The position numbers and the translations under genes are program-made. Positions 26,188 through 34,887 of a DNA stretch of 41,837 nt are shown piece by piece (within the stretch, counting starts at the first letter, position 1; each line of letters begins with the position of its first letter). The notes under the pieces were generated by a model, which saw nothing but the letters and a program-made list of their open reading frames with translations, searched no databases and had not been told where the DNA came from. Source of the stretch: Dehalobacterium sp040766325 (GTDB lineage: Bacteria > Bacillota > Dehalobacteriia > Dehalobacteriales > Dehalobacteriaceae); the NCBI GenBank assembly GCA_040766325.1, contig JAXGQR010000018.1:1-41837 (forward strand). Direction: 5' to 3'.

Positions 26188-26250
26188 TGTAAATTATTCT
26201 TCATATTAGGCATTTGTTCTCAACCAATCTCAATAAGCGGAGGAATAAGC

Positions 26251-28143
26251 TTGGCTAATTTATGGTGGTATCTAAACCGCATGAAAGCAATGAGCGTTTC
26301 AGAAATTATTTGGCGGCTACAACAAAGAAAACTCCAAAATAGAGAAAGAAAGACCTTTAAAAACAAAAAAATGTCCATTACAAATAAGGTTTTTAGTAAA
26401 AAGTTGGAGCAGCTTAATTTTGATGAAAGTCGCCTAGGGCTTAATTTTAATAATCAAAAATATACTCTGCAGAAGACGATAAACTTATTTGATGTCTTTG
26501 ACTATGAAGTTTACAAGAAAAAATGGCATGCAGGATTTCAAACGAAAAACCAATGGCCCTTGGTATTCTCTTACGATTTAGATTATAAGCAGCGCGTTGA
26601 TATCGGAGATGTAAGAACAAACTGGGAATTAAACAGACATGTGCAATTTCCTCTCCTGGCTAAAGGCTATCTCATTACGAAAGACCGGGAATATTTAATC
26701 GAATTAGTCGACTTGTTTGATGATTGGACAAAAAAAAACCCGTTTCTCTATGGGGTATCATGGACAAGTATCATGGAAATGGCCATAAGAATCAACTCCT
26801 GGATATTCTGCTACTGTTTCCTTAAGCAGGCAAAAAATGTCCCGGCCACATTGCTTGAAGAGCTTAGAGTGGGTATCATTAACATGACCGAACATATTGC
26901 CAAACATTATTCCCGATTTTCATCAGCAAATAACCACCTTATTGTGGAGGCCTACGTAATCGGCCTTTCCGGGATCATGTTTAATTATAAACCGTGGATC
27001 GAGACAGGGATCAGTATCTTGAATCTAGAGATTCTGCGCCAGAATTATTCTGACGGCATAAATAAAGAGCTCTCCCTCCACTACCAGGCTTTTGTAATGG
27101 AAGCTCTTGGCCTATTCATCCGTGTGCTGCAATTAAATGATATCCCTGTCCCCAAAAATTGGTTTGAGATGCTGAAAAAAATGAGCCGTTATGTTTCAAA
27201 TTGCCTTGGAAAATTTGGTGAAGTTATTGTCTTTGGCGATAATGATGAAGGAAAAATCTTGGACCTCCAAGGAATGTCCTCCAATTATTACTATTATGTT
27301 CTGGAATTAATGGGTTTGTTGTTAGATGAAAAATACCTTGATATGTCTAAGGTTCATGAAAATATTAGGTGGATATTTTCAGACAGCGCCATTTTAAACG
27401 CTAATAATAAAGTGTTATATGACAATTCACATAGTGTCTGTTATCATGAAGGCGGTCATACAATTTTGAAAAGCAAGGATAGAAGAATACTAATCGGCAT
27501 TGACCATGCGGCCCTTGGGTTGGAACCGCTTGCGGCCCACGGTCATGCGGATGCATTAAGCTTTCAAATGTTTATTGATGGCTTACCGCTATTCGTGGAT
27601 CCCGGTACCTACAATTATCATTTCACCCCGGAGGAAAGAGACTATTTCAGAAAAACCATAAATCACAATACGGTTACTATTAATAATAACGACCAATCAG
27701 AAATGTTGGGGGCATTTTTATGGGGCAAGAAAGCACACACCAAGATTGATGACTGCAGATTTAATGAGAATGAAATAAGCATTGATCTTTCCCACGATGG
27801 GTATTCTCCTATTATCCATAGAAGACGCTATCAATTTAACATGGTAAATATCCTTAGAATTGAAGACTCAATAAAAAATATCCGTAATCTAACCGATTGT
27901 AGCGCAACTTTCATTTTAGGACCCGGATTTTACCCTCAGATAATCAGTAATAACAAGGTTTTAATTTTTCATGAAAATAGGGAAGTTTGTGTGAGTTTTG
28001 CGGCAAACCAGGACTATCTCATTGAAGAGCATCAAATGTGGTATTCTGATCAATATTTAAAAAAAGAACAAGTTGTGGGCATCAAAATACAGATCAAAGC
28101 AATTAAAGATTGCACACTAGTTAGCACAATTAGCATCAATTAA
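26251..28143 (+). CDS. Heparinase II/III-like polysaccharide lyase
   Basis: 630-residue alginate/heparinase II/III-type protein, a uronate-polysaccharide lyase family common in capsule loci. Seen: an N-terminal alpha-helical toroid (about 60-330) with YDLDYKQRVDIGDVRTNWELNR cut here into DIGDVRTNWELNRH, SANNHLIVEAYVIGLSG and LSLHYQAFVMEALGLF; then a beta-sandwich domain with SVCYHEGGHTILKSKDRR and the hallmark HGHADALSFQMFIDGLPLFV followed by DPGTYNYH near 430-455. No signal peptide is visible, as in many gene-cluster members. TTG 26251 follows CGGAGGAATAAGC. It heads a two-gene plus-strand unit with the next glycosyltransferase. Substrate is inferred to be the locus polymer. Confidence 0.9.
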   Translation: MANLWWYLNRMKAMSVSEIIWRLQQRKLQNRERKTFKNKKMSITNKVFSKKLEQLNFDESRLGLNFNNQKYTLQKTINLFDVFDYEVYKKKWHAGFQTKNQWPLVFSYDLDYKQRVDIGDVRTNWELNRHVQFPLLAKGYLITKDREYLIELVDLFDDWTKKNPFLYGVSWTSIMEMAIRINSWIFCYCFLKQAKNVPATLLEELRVGIINMTEHIAKHYSRFSSANNHLIVEAYVIGLSGIMFNYKPWIETGISILNLEILRQNYSDGINKELSLHYQAFVMEALGLFIRVLQLNDIPVPKNWFEMLKKMSRYVSNCLGKFGEVIVFGDNDEGKILDLQGMSSNYYYYVLELMGLLLDEKYLDMSKVHENIRWIFSDSAILNANNKVLYDNSHSVCYHEGGHTILKSKDRRILIGIDHAALGLEPLAAHGHADALSFQMFIDGLPLFVDPGTYNYHFTPEERDYFRKTINHNTVTINNNDQSEMLGAFLWGKKAHTKIDDCRFNENEISIDLSHDGYSPIIHRRRYQFNMVNILRIEDSIKNIRNLTDCSATFILGPGFYPQIISNNKVLIFHENREVCVSFAANQDYLIEEHQMWYSDQYLKKEQVVGIKIQIKAIKDCTLVSTISIN

Positions 28144-28190
28144 GATTAAACCCCGTTTGAACGGTAATAAAAGATAAAGTAGGTATCATT

Positions 28191-29255
28191 ATGACAGCCC
28201 AGAAACTAAAAGTGCTTATGATCGGCCCCGACCCCCATGAAAAGGGTGGCATTGCTTCCGTTGTCAACCAATATAATGAAGCCGCTCTAAACCAACTCAT
28301 TATTTTAAAATATGTACCGACAATGAAAAGCGGAACCAAAGTTTTTAAATTTATTTATTTTCTTAAAGGCATGATGCAATTTATCGGAAGGATTAAAAAA
28401 TATGACATCGTTCATATCCATATGTCTTCCCGGGGCAGCTTCCGGCGCAAAAAATATTTTGTACAACTTGCCAAAATATTTAATAAAAAAATAATTATTC
28501 ACCTGCATTCAGGAGAATTTCGTCAATTTTATTACAGCGAAAGCAGCAATAAAGGCAAAGAAGCTATAAGAAAAACATTTTCTTTAGCAAATAAAGTTAT
28601 TGCTCTCTCTGAAGAGGGGCGTGTCTTTTTGTCAGAGATCTGTGATATCAATAAAATTAGCCTACTTTATAATTCCGTACAACTCCCGGAAATAACAAAC
28701 AAAAACTACGACAATAATAATATCCTTTTTCTCGGCAAACTAAGTCCAGGAAAAGGAATTGATGATCTATTGGCTGTTTTGCCCCAGATTATTAATAAAA
28801 ACCATCATGCCCATATGTATCTGGCCGGTAATGGTGATATTGATCGCTATAAAAGGATCTGTGTCAATATGGGCCTCGAGAACCATGTCACCTTTTTAGG
28901 CTGGGTTACCGGAGATGAAAAACAAAAATTTTTAAGGCAATGTAGCATGTTTGTCTTACCTTCCTACCATGAAGGGATGCCCATGTCTCTGCTTGAAGCA
29001 ATGTCTTATGGATGCGCAGTAATTACTACATCTGTTGGAGGTATTCCTCATGTGATCAAAAATAATACAAACGGGTTATTAATTGATGCCGGTGATCAAA
29101 AAGCTTTAGCGAAATGTATTATGATTTTAATCAACAATCCTTCGATAAAAAAGAAATTAGGAAAGGCAGCACATCAAACAATATCTGAAAAATTTAACAT
29201 CAATAAAACCATTGTCAGCTTAATACAATTGTATCAAATGACTATGAAGGATTAG
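28191..29255 (+). CDS. Family 4 glycosyltransferase
   Basis: 354-residue GT-B-fold retaining glycosyltransferase. Seen: N-terminal KVLMIGPDPHEKGGIASVVNQY with a Gly-rich loop; YDIVHIHMSSRGSFRRK; IIIHLHSGEF; a second domain beginning ILFLGKLSPGKGIDDLL near residue 180; and the EX7E donor-binding motif in SYHEGMPMSLLEAMSYG near 262-278. Its ribosome-binding site is poor (GTAGGTATC). It is 47 bases after the heparinase-like gene and overlaps the convergent Wzz-like gene by 14 bases. Cytosolic, probably acting on the lipid-linked repeat unit; the sugar is unknown. Confidence 0.9.
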   Translation: MTAQKLKVLMIGPDPHEKGGIASVVNQYNEAALNQLIILKYVPTMKSGTKVFKFIYFLKGMMQFIGRIKKYDIVHIHMSSRGSFRRKKYFVQLAKIFNKKIIIHLHSGEFRQFYYSESSNKGKEAIRKTFSLANKVIALSEEGRVFLSEICDINKISLLYNSVQLPEITNKNYDNNNILFLGKLSPGKGIDDLLAVLPQIINKNHHAHMYLAGNGDIDRYKRICVNMGLENHVTFLGWVTGDEKQKFLRQCSMFVLPSYHEGMPMSLLEAMSYGCAVITTSVGGIPHVIKNNTNGLLIDAGDQKALAKCIMILINNPSIKKKLGKAAHQTISEKFNINKTIVSLIQLYQMTMKD

Positions 29256-29886
29256 CCTTATCTAGTTGCTCGGCAACCTTCTTATTCATACTCTTCAGAT
29301 AGTCAATAAAGATGACAAAAACAAGAGCAACGAATAAACTGAGCATAAAGGTAAGGACCCCATTGTTAATAATATTGGGTGATACGGGTTCAACCGGCAA
29401 CTGAGCAGCGCCTAAAATAGCCATATTATCCATCTGAGTTAAGGTAATTATACGCGTTTTTAACACCTGGGCAATGGAATCTACAACTATCTGGGCATGA
29501 TAGGGATCTGTATCACGATATGCGATGGTAAACACTCGGGAATCCGAGAAAGATTCAAAGATAATCCTTTTCCTCATATCATCAAGAGAAGTATTCAACT
29601 CCCCGGTTATTTGTCCGGAAACCTCATTTTTTATTTCATTTAAAACGCTATCGGTATAAAGGATCTCTCGATAGTCATTGATGATCTCCCGGCCGGCAAT
29701 TAATTCGTCATAAAGATAAACCGGACCTGAACCAGGGCTTTTGGTAATCATCATAGATATATTGGCTTCATACTTTTGGGGAATGACCCAATAACTTAAG
29801 GCCACCATTATTCCGGTACAAAGTAAAGCAAATAAGATCATATAACCCAGACTTTTTTTAATTAACTGATAATAATGAATACTCAT
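29242..29886 (-). CDS. Wzz-like polysaccharide chain-length/export protein (second copy)
   Basis: 214-residue PCP-type (Wzz/YveK/CapA-like) membrane protein that with Wzy sets polymer length. Seen: N-terminal helix at about 13-33 (LGYMILFALLCTGIMVALSYW), the family opening KYEANISMMIT, a periplasm-side domain, and a C-terminal helix at about 176-196 with the Pro-rich LPVEPVSP before it. There is no kinase domain and no BY-kinase gene next to it. It lies 18 bases after a second Wzz-like gene of the same layout. Last gene of the long minus-strand transcript. Confidence 0.83.
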   Translation of the reverse strand: MSIHYYQLIKKSLGYMILFALLCTGIMVALSYWVIPQKYEANISMMITKSPGSGPVYLYDELIAGREIINDYREILYTDSVLNEIKNEVSGQITGELNTSLDDMRKRIIFESFSDSRVFTIAYRDTDPYHAQIVVDSIAQVLKTRIITLTQMDNMAILGAAQLPVEPVSPNIINNGVLTFMLSLFVALVFVIFIDYLKSMNKKVAEQLDKANPS

Positions 29887-29904
29887 TCCATCCCTCCACG
29901 ATTA

Positions 29905-30513
29905 TTATTCAACCGGTTGAAAGATCATGTCCTTAATTAAAACAATCAAAAAAGCGCACCCCATAGATAATACAAAAGCGAATGCCACAAGTTTTTTAAG
30001 CGAAAGTGTTGTCGGATAAGCAGAATAATCCTTATTATCCACAATGATCAGTACATTTTCATGATAATTTTTTTTGATCTCTTGCTGAAGCACGCTGACA
30101 ATTGATTTAAGCACGGTCGTAGCCTCTTGTGGAGTGGCATCGCGATAACCGATGGAGAATGTTCTTGTCCCAGGAGTATCGTTAAAGATCATATAATCTC
30201 TGATACCGTCTTTGATCAAAGATTTCCCCGGATTAAATCTCTCTAAATCTTCTTTTACTAACGCTGCAAATCCATCCGTTCTAACATAGTTGCGGATATC
30301 CTTAATCAGTTCCGTGCCCAGATACAATTCTCTGGATGTATCTGCTCCCAGATTAACCCACAATGTAATGTTTGCCTCATACTGTTGTGGTGCATAATTT
30401 TGATACCCCAGTAAAATAATGGTAACACCGAAAACAAGGAATAAAATGATGAACAGGGCATTCCTTTTTAGCAAATTGATATAGTAGCTTATCTCCAAAA
30501 TCAACGCCCCCAA
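29905..30513 (-). CDS. Wzz-like polysaccharide chain-length/export protein (first copy)
   Basis: 202-residue PCP-family protein, paralogous to the next gene downstream. Seen: N-terminal helix at about 18-36 (NALFIILFLVFGVTIILLG), QQYEANITLWVN, then a domain with RTFSIGYRDATPQEATTVL that matches RVFTIAYRDTDPYHAQIVV in the second copy, and a C-terminal helix near 174-194. The start is uncertain: TTG 30513 or a later TTG at 30498 with GGGGGCG before it. It follows the Wzy-like gene after four bases. The pair may form a mixed oligomer. Confidence 0.82.
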   Translation of the reverse strand: MGALILEISYYINLLKRNALFIILFLVFGVTIILLGYQNYAPQQYEANITLWVNLGADTSRELYLGTELIKDIRNYVRTDGFAALVKEDLERFNPGKSLIKDGIRDYMIFNDTPGTRTFSIGYRDATPQEATTVLKSIVSVLQQEIKKNYHENVLIIVDNKDYSAYPTTLSLKKLVAFAFVLSMGCAFLIVLIKDMIFQPVE

Positions 30514-30517
30514 AAAT

Positions 30518-31783
30518 TTAAGAAAACTCGCCTTCCCTTCCCGGTGTCTCGATGCATACTAAATATATGCTGGTAAAAATATAAAAAGCCAGGTTAGGAG
30601 TGGTCATTACGTCTTGATAAAATATCCCGATAAATAAAGTCAGTAAACTAAATATTGCCACATAATGTTTTAAGCTATAAGCCCCGCTTAAAAAAACAAT
30701 TTTAATGGTCATCAGCACAATAAAAAGCAACTGAGCAACCACTCCCGCAATCCCACTATCAATTAAAGTGTTAAATAATTGAGGTCTCGTCCCGCCAAAT
30801 AAATTTCTTGCATGGTACTTTTCGCTAACGATACCGGATACTCCTGTTAGTTGTCCAGAAAACCCGGCACCAATTCCATAGCCAAAGGTTTTGGTAAGAG
30901 GTGATCTATCAATAATTTCATACGCGATCATCGTTTTATGATAGCGTCCCATATCCTCACTGTTCACTTCAGTCATATACTCCATGAGATACTCCTTTGA
31001 AAAAATTGTCGCAACATCCCGGTGATAAACCTGCTGATACATAATACTCGTCCCATAGAACAAGATCGCGGCACAAAATACCATAAAAAATACATTGGTA
31101 ATAGTAATTTTTTTCGTCACCCACAAGGTAATGACAAACATGATCGGTATCATGACAAAAACAATTTTCGTTTCATTTAATCCTAAGGGCACAAAAAATA
31201 AAAAATACCAACCAAAAACACGTCTTCCTTGGGACAATCTATGGCACAATTCGGAAAAAAATAGAATCAAAAGAAACAGGGACATAATACCACTGGTACC
31301 ATAGCCATACAGCCCTGTTACGACATCTCCGGAAGGGCTATCGCTGAAGAAGCGCTGGGTGACAGCAACGGGAATAGAAATATAACCAATAATGCGCACA
31401 ATATTATTCATCCGGTAAAAAATCCGGTCACCATGATAATAGAGCAAAATCAGAAAAACAAAAACATATTTATATTGCCGCAATTGTAGTACGATCACCA
31501 TTATGGGGTTGCCGTTCATAAGAGCAAGCACGGCGCTAAAAAAATAATTAAAACATAGAACCAATACTGCCAAAAAAGTGATGCGGTCAAAACCGATTGC
31601 CATACGTTTCTTTTTCACTGCAACCAGCGAATCGATCACCAGCAATAAAAAAACCAAATCATCACTAATCTTGAACAGAACACTATCAGTTATTTGAAGC
31701 AGCACCTGTGATAACATGGCAACAATAACCAATAATGAAAATCGATAATCTAGACTTTCATTCCGTTCTATGGTGTCTGTCAT
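30518..31783 (-). CDS. O-antigen ligase/polymerase-like membrane protein (Wzy candidate)
   Basis: 421-residue polytopic protein with roughly ten to twelve hydrophobic helices, such as FSLLVIVAMLSQVLLQI, FVFLILLYY and IVFVMIPIMFVITLWV, and one large loop near residues 255-335 with GYGIGAGFSG and NLFGGTRPQLFNTLIDSG. The latter resembles the HN-x-x-L-x-x-x-x-x-G region of O-antigen ligases/polymerases. AGAGGAATCC precedes ATG 31783. Placed between a deacetylase and the Wzz-like genes, it is the best candidate for the repeat-unit polymerase. Sequence alone is weak for this class, so the call leans on topology and context. Confidence 0.75.
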   Translation of the reverse strand: MTDTIERNESLDYRFSLLVIVAMLSQVLLQITDSVLFKISDDLVFLLLVIDSLVAVKKKRMAIGFDRITFLAVLVLCFNYFFSAVLALMNGNPIMVIVLQLRQYKYVFVFLILLYYHGDRIFYRMNNIVRIIGYISIPVAVTQRFFSDSPSGDVVTGLYGYGTSGIMSLFLLILFFSELCHRLSQGRRVFGWYFLFFVPLGLNETKIVFVMIPIMFVITLWVTKKITITNVFFMVFCAAILFYGTSIMYQQVYHRDVATIFSKEYLMEYMTEVNSEDMGRYHKTMIAYEIIDRSPLTKTFGYGIGAGFSGQLTGVSGIVSEKYHARNLFGGTRPQLFNTLIDSGIAGVVAQLLFIVLMTIKIVFLSGAYSLKHYVAIFSLLTLFIGIFYQDVMTTPNLAFYIFTSIYLVCIETPGREGEFS

Positions 31784-31805
31784 TTGGATTCCTCTTTTAT
31801 TGTCC

Positions 31806-32825
31806 TTAATTTAAAATCTTCGCAAGCAGTATCTTTACCTTTAAGTAGGTAAGATCCATTTCTTTAATCACACCGACGCGTTTTAATCGGTGTACATCAC
31901 ATCCCGGATAATTATGCCCAGGTTCTGTCGTAACGGCGGAAGCATAGATTTCCTTAACCTTTTGTTCTATTCTATCATCCACATCGGCTAACTTACCGTC
32001 CGGATAGGCAAAATGCACCTCTTTTGAGGCTGTGACGTCAATAATTTTCTCCTTACTAAGATAAAGCTCATCTTCCAATTCCCCTAAGGCCTCTTGGGTA
32101 AGAATTCGATGGGACATAGTGTGAGAGCCAAAATCAATTCCTGCATCTGCCATCCTTTTTATTTCCTGCCATGTTAGTAATTCATTATCTTTTTTTTCTA
32201 TGTGTACGCCAATTTCATTGGTGATCTGTTTGATCTTTGCCGCCCTTTCCTTGGGAGCATGATGTTTTATTTTTTGCATCAAGGTGTATGCCAGATCCAT
32301 CTTATCGTTATTATTGCTTAGTTTTAGCGATAAGCCCAGACTGGGAATATCCACTTGCCCCCAGTCTAAGAATCTTACCAGCTGCTCTACCTGATCATGC
32401 CAGAGGGTTTCTCCCGTATCGATGTATCCTGTAGGTAAGTAAATTATCGGGGTCAGCCGATACTTTGTAAAAACATCCATACCATGATCATAATTATTGC
32501 GATACCCGTCATCAAAGGTACATACCAGGTAATTACGCTTTAATTCTTTTTCTGTTCTTAATAGGTTAATGGCTTCTTTTATAGAAACTAAGCGATATTT
32601 TTGAGAACAATACTTTATTTGTTTGTCAAAGGCATCGACTGTAACACCCAGGGAAGATATAAATGCCTTTTTCCCCTGTTGAGGTTCCAGCTTGTGATAA
32701 GCCAGGATCACTACTGTTTTTTTCCGCTGATATAATAATGATAAGAAAAAATAAGCACCGGTCCAATAAATCAAATGGGCCATAATTTTCTTAAACTTTT
32801 CTCTTCTTGCTCTTTTCTTCATCAT
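31806..32825 (-). CDS. Polysaccharide deacetylase (NodB-type, CE4)
   Basis: 339-residue membrane-anchored carbohydrate esterase 4 protein that removes N- or O-acetyl groups from polysaccharide outside the cell. Seen: a basic N-terminus and one hydrophobic segment near 17-31; TVVILAYHKLEP; motif 1 CTFDDGYRNN with two Asp near residues 102-103; motif 2 FGSHTMSHRIL with the zinc His pair; FAYPDGKLADVDD as motif 3; and a later YPGCDVHRLKRVGV. The spacing 22 bases before the Wzy-like gene implies cotranscription. It probably edits acetylation of the exopolymer. Confidence 0.9.
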   Translation of the reverse strand: MMKKRARREKFKKIMAHLIYWTGAYFFLSLLYQRKKTVVILAYHKLEPQQGKKAFISSLGVTVDAFDKQIKYCSQKYRLVSIKEAINLLRTEKELKRNYLVCTFDDGYRNNYDHGMDVFTKYRLTPIIYLPTGYIDTGETLWHDQVEQLVRFLDWGQVDIPSLGLSLKLSNNNDKMDLAYTLMQKIKHHAPKERAAKIKQITNEIGVHIEKKDNELLTWQEIKRMADAGIDFGSHTMSHRILTQEALGELEDELYLSKEKIIDVTASKEVHFAYPDGKLADVDDRIEQKVKEIYASAVTTEPGHNYPGCDVHRLKRVGVIKEMDLTYLKVKILLAKILN

Positions 32826-32869
32826 ACCACGTCCTGCTTACTCAATGATTATTAATAAGGGATCCTTTT

Positions 32870-33742
32870 TTACGTTTCTTCAGCAGCCAGGGATAAGATA
32901 TACTTTCCATATTCAGTCATGTGTAATTCTTCTCCGATACGAAGCAACTGTTCCGTATTAATTAACCCGCGGCGCCAGGCTATTTCTTCCAGGCAAGCAA
33001 TATACAAACCTTGTCTCATCTGCACAGTTTCAACAAATTCACTTGCCCGAAGAATTCCCTCCGGCGACCCGGTATCCAACCAGGCTATACCCCGACCAAA
33101 CTCCATAACCTTTAACTTTTTTCGCTCCAGATATACATTATTGACGGTTGTAATCTCCAGCTCACCCCGTGCAGAAGGCTTAACATTATGGGCGATCTCT
33201 ACCACATCTTGATTATAAAAATATAATCCCGGAACAGCAAAATGGGATTTCGGTTGGGAAGGTTTTTCTTCCAAAGAGATTACCTGCCCATTTTCATCAA
33301 ACTCAACCACACCAAAATCAGAAGGGTTTTTAACCCGATAGCCGAAAATCACCGCTCCCTCTAAAGCCTCTTGGGCTAACTGCAGCTCTATGGTCAGGTT
33401 TTGGCCATAGAAAACGTTGTCCCCTAAAATCAAGCATACCTCTTCTCCCCCAATAAACTTTTCCCCCAGGATAAATGCTTCTGCCAAACCCCTCGGTTCA
33501 GATTGGGCAATATAAGACAGGGAAATACCCAAGTGGGATCCGTCGCCAAACAGGCTCTCATAATGAGGCAGATCATTAGGGGTTGAAATAATTAAGATCT
33601 CCTTTATCTTCGCCAACAAGAGAACTGATAAAGGATAATAAATCATCGGTTTGTCATATATTGGCAATAGTTGTTTTGAGACCACCCGGGTCATGGGATA
33701 TAATCTGGTTCCTTTTCCGCCGGCTAAAACAATGCCCTTCAT
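32870..33742 (-). CDS. rfbA: Glucose-1-phosphate thymidylyltransferase
   Basis: 290-residue nucleotidyltransferase making dTDP-glucose from dTTP and glucose-1-phosphate. Seen: signature LAGGKGTRLYPMTRVVSKQL followed by LPIYDKPMIYYPLS at residues 5-38; GDNVFYGQ; EEKPSQPKSHFAVPGLYFY; and GRGIAWLDTGSPEGIL. ATG 33742 is chosen because GGAGAGGTGA lies just before it and overlaps the stop codon of the upstream aminotransferase; the longer frame to 33772 lacks support. Works with RfbB (encoded near 15 kb) and the adjacent aminotransferase to build a dTDP-amino-dideoxy sugar. Confidence 0.95.
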   Translation of the reverse strand: MKGIVLAGGKGTRLYPMTRVVSKQLLPIYDKPMIYYPLSVLLLAKIKEILIISTPNDLPHYESLFGDGSHLGISLSYIAQSEPRGLAEAFILGEKFIGGEEVCLILGDNVFYGQNLTIELQLAQEALEGAVIFGYRVKNPSDFGVVEFDENGQVISLEEKPSQPKSHFAVPGLYFYNQDVVEIAHNVKPSARGELEITTVNNVYLERKKLKVMEFGRGIAWLDTGSPEGILRASEFVETVQMRQGLYIACLEEIAWRRGLINTEQLLRIGEELHMTEYGKYILSLAAEET

Positions 33743-33747
33743 TGCAA

Positions 33748-34854
33748 TCACCTCTCCAGAATGATCTGGCATATCCTTCCTACATCATCTAAACTTAGGT
33801 CACCGTACAAAGGGAGGGTGAGGACTCGATCACCGATATATTGAGCCACCGGCGTTTCCTCTGCCCTAAATTGTCCTTGGTAACATGAAAAACTGTTCGT
33901 TAAAGGATAGAAATATTTACGGGCAAGAATATTTTCCTTTTTTAGGGCTGCTGCTACCTCATTCCGGGTTTTCTTAAATTTCTTTTCGTCGAAAATCACC
34001 GGAAAATAAGCGTAATTAGAAGTGACGCCCTTTTGTGGAACAAGGCACCTCAAGCCCTCAATTCCATCCAGATGTTGCCGGTAGCAGCTTGCAACTTCTT
34101 TACGGCGGGCAATCTGATGGTCAAGATGACGAAGATTGCAGATGCCCATGGCCGCCTGAAACTCATTCATTTTTGCGTTTGTTCCAATTTCAGTTACATC
34201 TTCGGGGGATGAAATGCCAAAGTTTTTTATATGATGCAACTTTTCCCCAAATCTATGGTCAGAGAAAGTTAACGCTCCCCCTTCAATGGTATGGAAGACC
34301 TTAGTGGCATGAAAAGAAAACATGGAGATATCACCAAAGCTACCAATGCCCAGTCCGTTAATTTTGACACCAAAAGCATGAGCTGCGTCATAAATCACCT
34401 TGAGACCATACTTTTGGGCAATTTGATCAATTTTCTGAACATCACACACTTGACCGTAAACATGTACCGGAACAATAGCCGATGTTTTTTCCGTAATCAA
34501 AGCTTCTAGCTTAGATGTATCCAGGGTAAAATCCGCAGGACTAATATCACAAAAAACAGGCGTAAGCCCCTTACGCACCAGGGCATGGGTAGTGGAGGCA
34601 AAGGTAAAAGGTGTGGTAATTACCTCGCCGGTGAGCTTTAAAACCTCAATGGCGCATTCTAAAGCCAGATGGCCGTTTGTAAACAGGCTAATATTTTTTA
34701 CATCTAGATAATCCGCCAGTAAACCTGTTAATTTCCGGTGCAAAGGCCCCATGTTGGTAAGGAGACCGGTATCCCAAATAGAAGCGATTTCTCCAAGATA
34801 TTCTTCAATAGGAGGTAAGACCGGACGGGTGACCGGAATAGATCGTGGTTTCAT
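33748..34854 (-). CDS. DegT/DnrJ/EryC1 sugar aminotransferase (VioA-like)
   Basis: 368-residue PLP enzyme aminating a nucleotide-linked keto sugar. Seen: VTRPVLPPIEEYLGEI; WDTGLLTNMGPLHRKL; SLFTNGHLALECAIEVL; PVHVYGQVCDV; cofactor Asp in YDAAHAFG (D156); Schiff-base lysine in FSFHATKVFHTIEGG (K185); and NAKMNEFQAAMG. The pattern is that of VioA-type enzymes, which make dTDP-4-amino-4,6-dideoxyglucose from the RfbB product. That fits the adjacent rfbA, and no ketoisomerase for a 3-amino sugar is seen. The exact product is inferred. Confidence 0.88.
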   Translation of the reverse strand: MKPRSIPVTRPVLPPIEEYLGEIASIWDTGLLTNMGPLHRKLTGLLADYLDVKNISLFTNGHLALECAIEVLKLTGEVITTPFTFASTTHALVRKGLTPVFCDISPADFTLDTSKLEALITEKTSAIVPVHVYGQVCDVQKIDQIAQKYGLKVIYDAAHAFGVKINGLGIGSFGDISMFSFHATKVFHTIEGGALTFSDHRFGEKLHHIKNFGISSPEDVTEIGTNAKMNEFQAAMGICNLRHLDHQIARRKEVASCYRQHLDGIEGLRCLVPQKGVTSNYAYFPVIFDEKKFKKTRNEVAAALKKENILARKYFYPLTNSFSCYQGQFRAEETPVAQYIGDRVLTLPLYGDLSLDDVGRICQIILER

Positions 34855-34887
34855 ATTATTCTCTCCCCTTGATCCTTCATGATACGA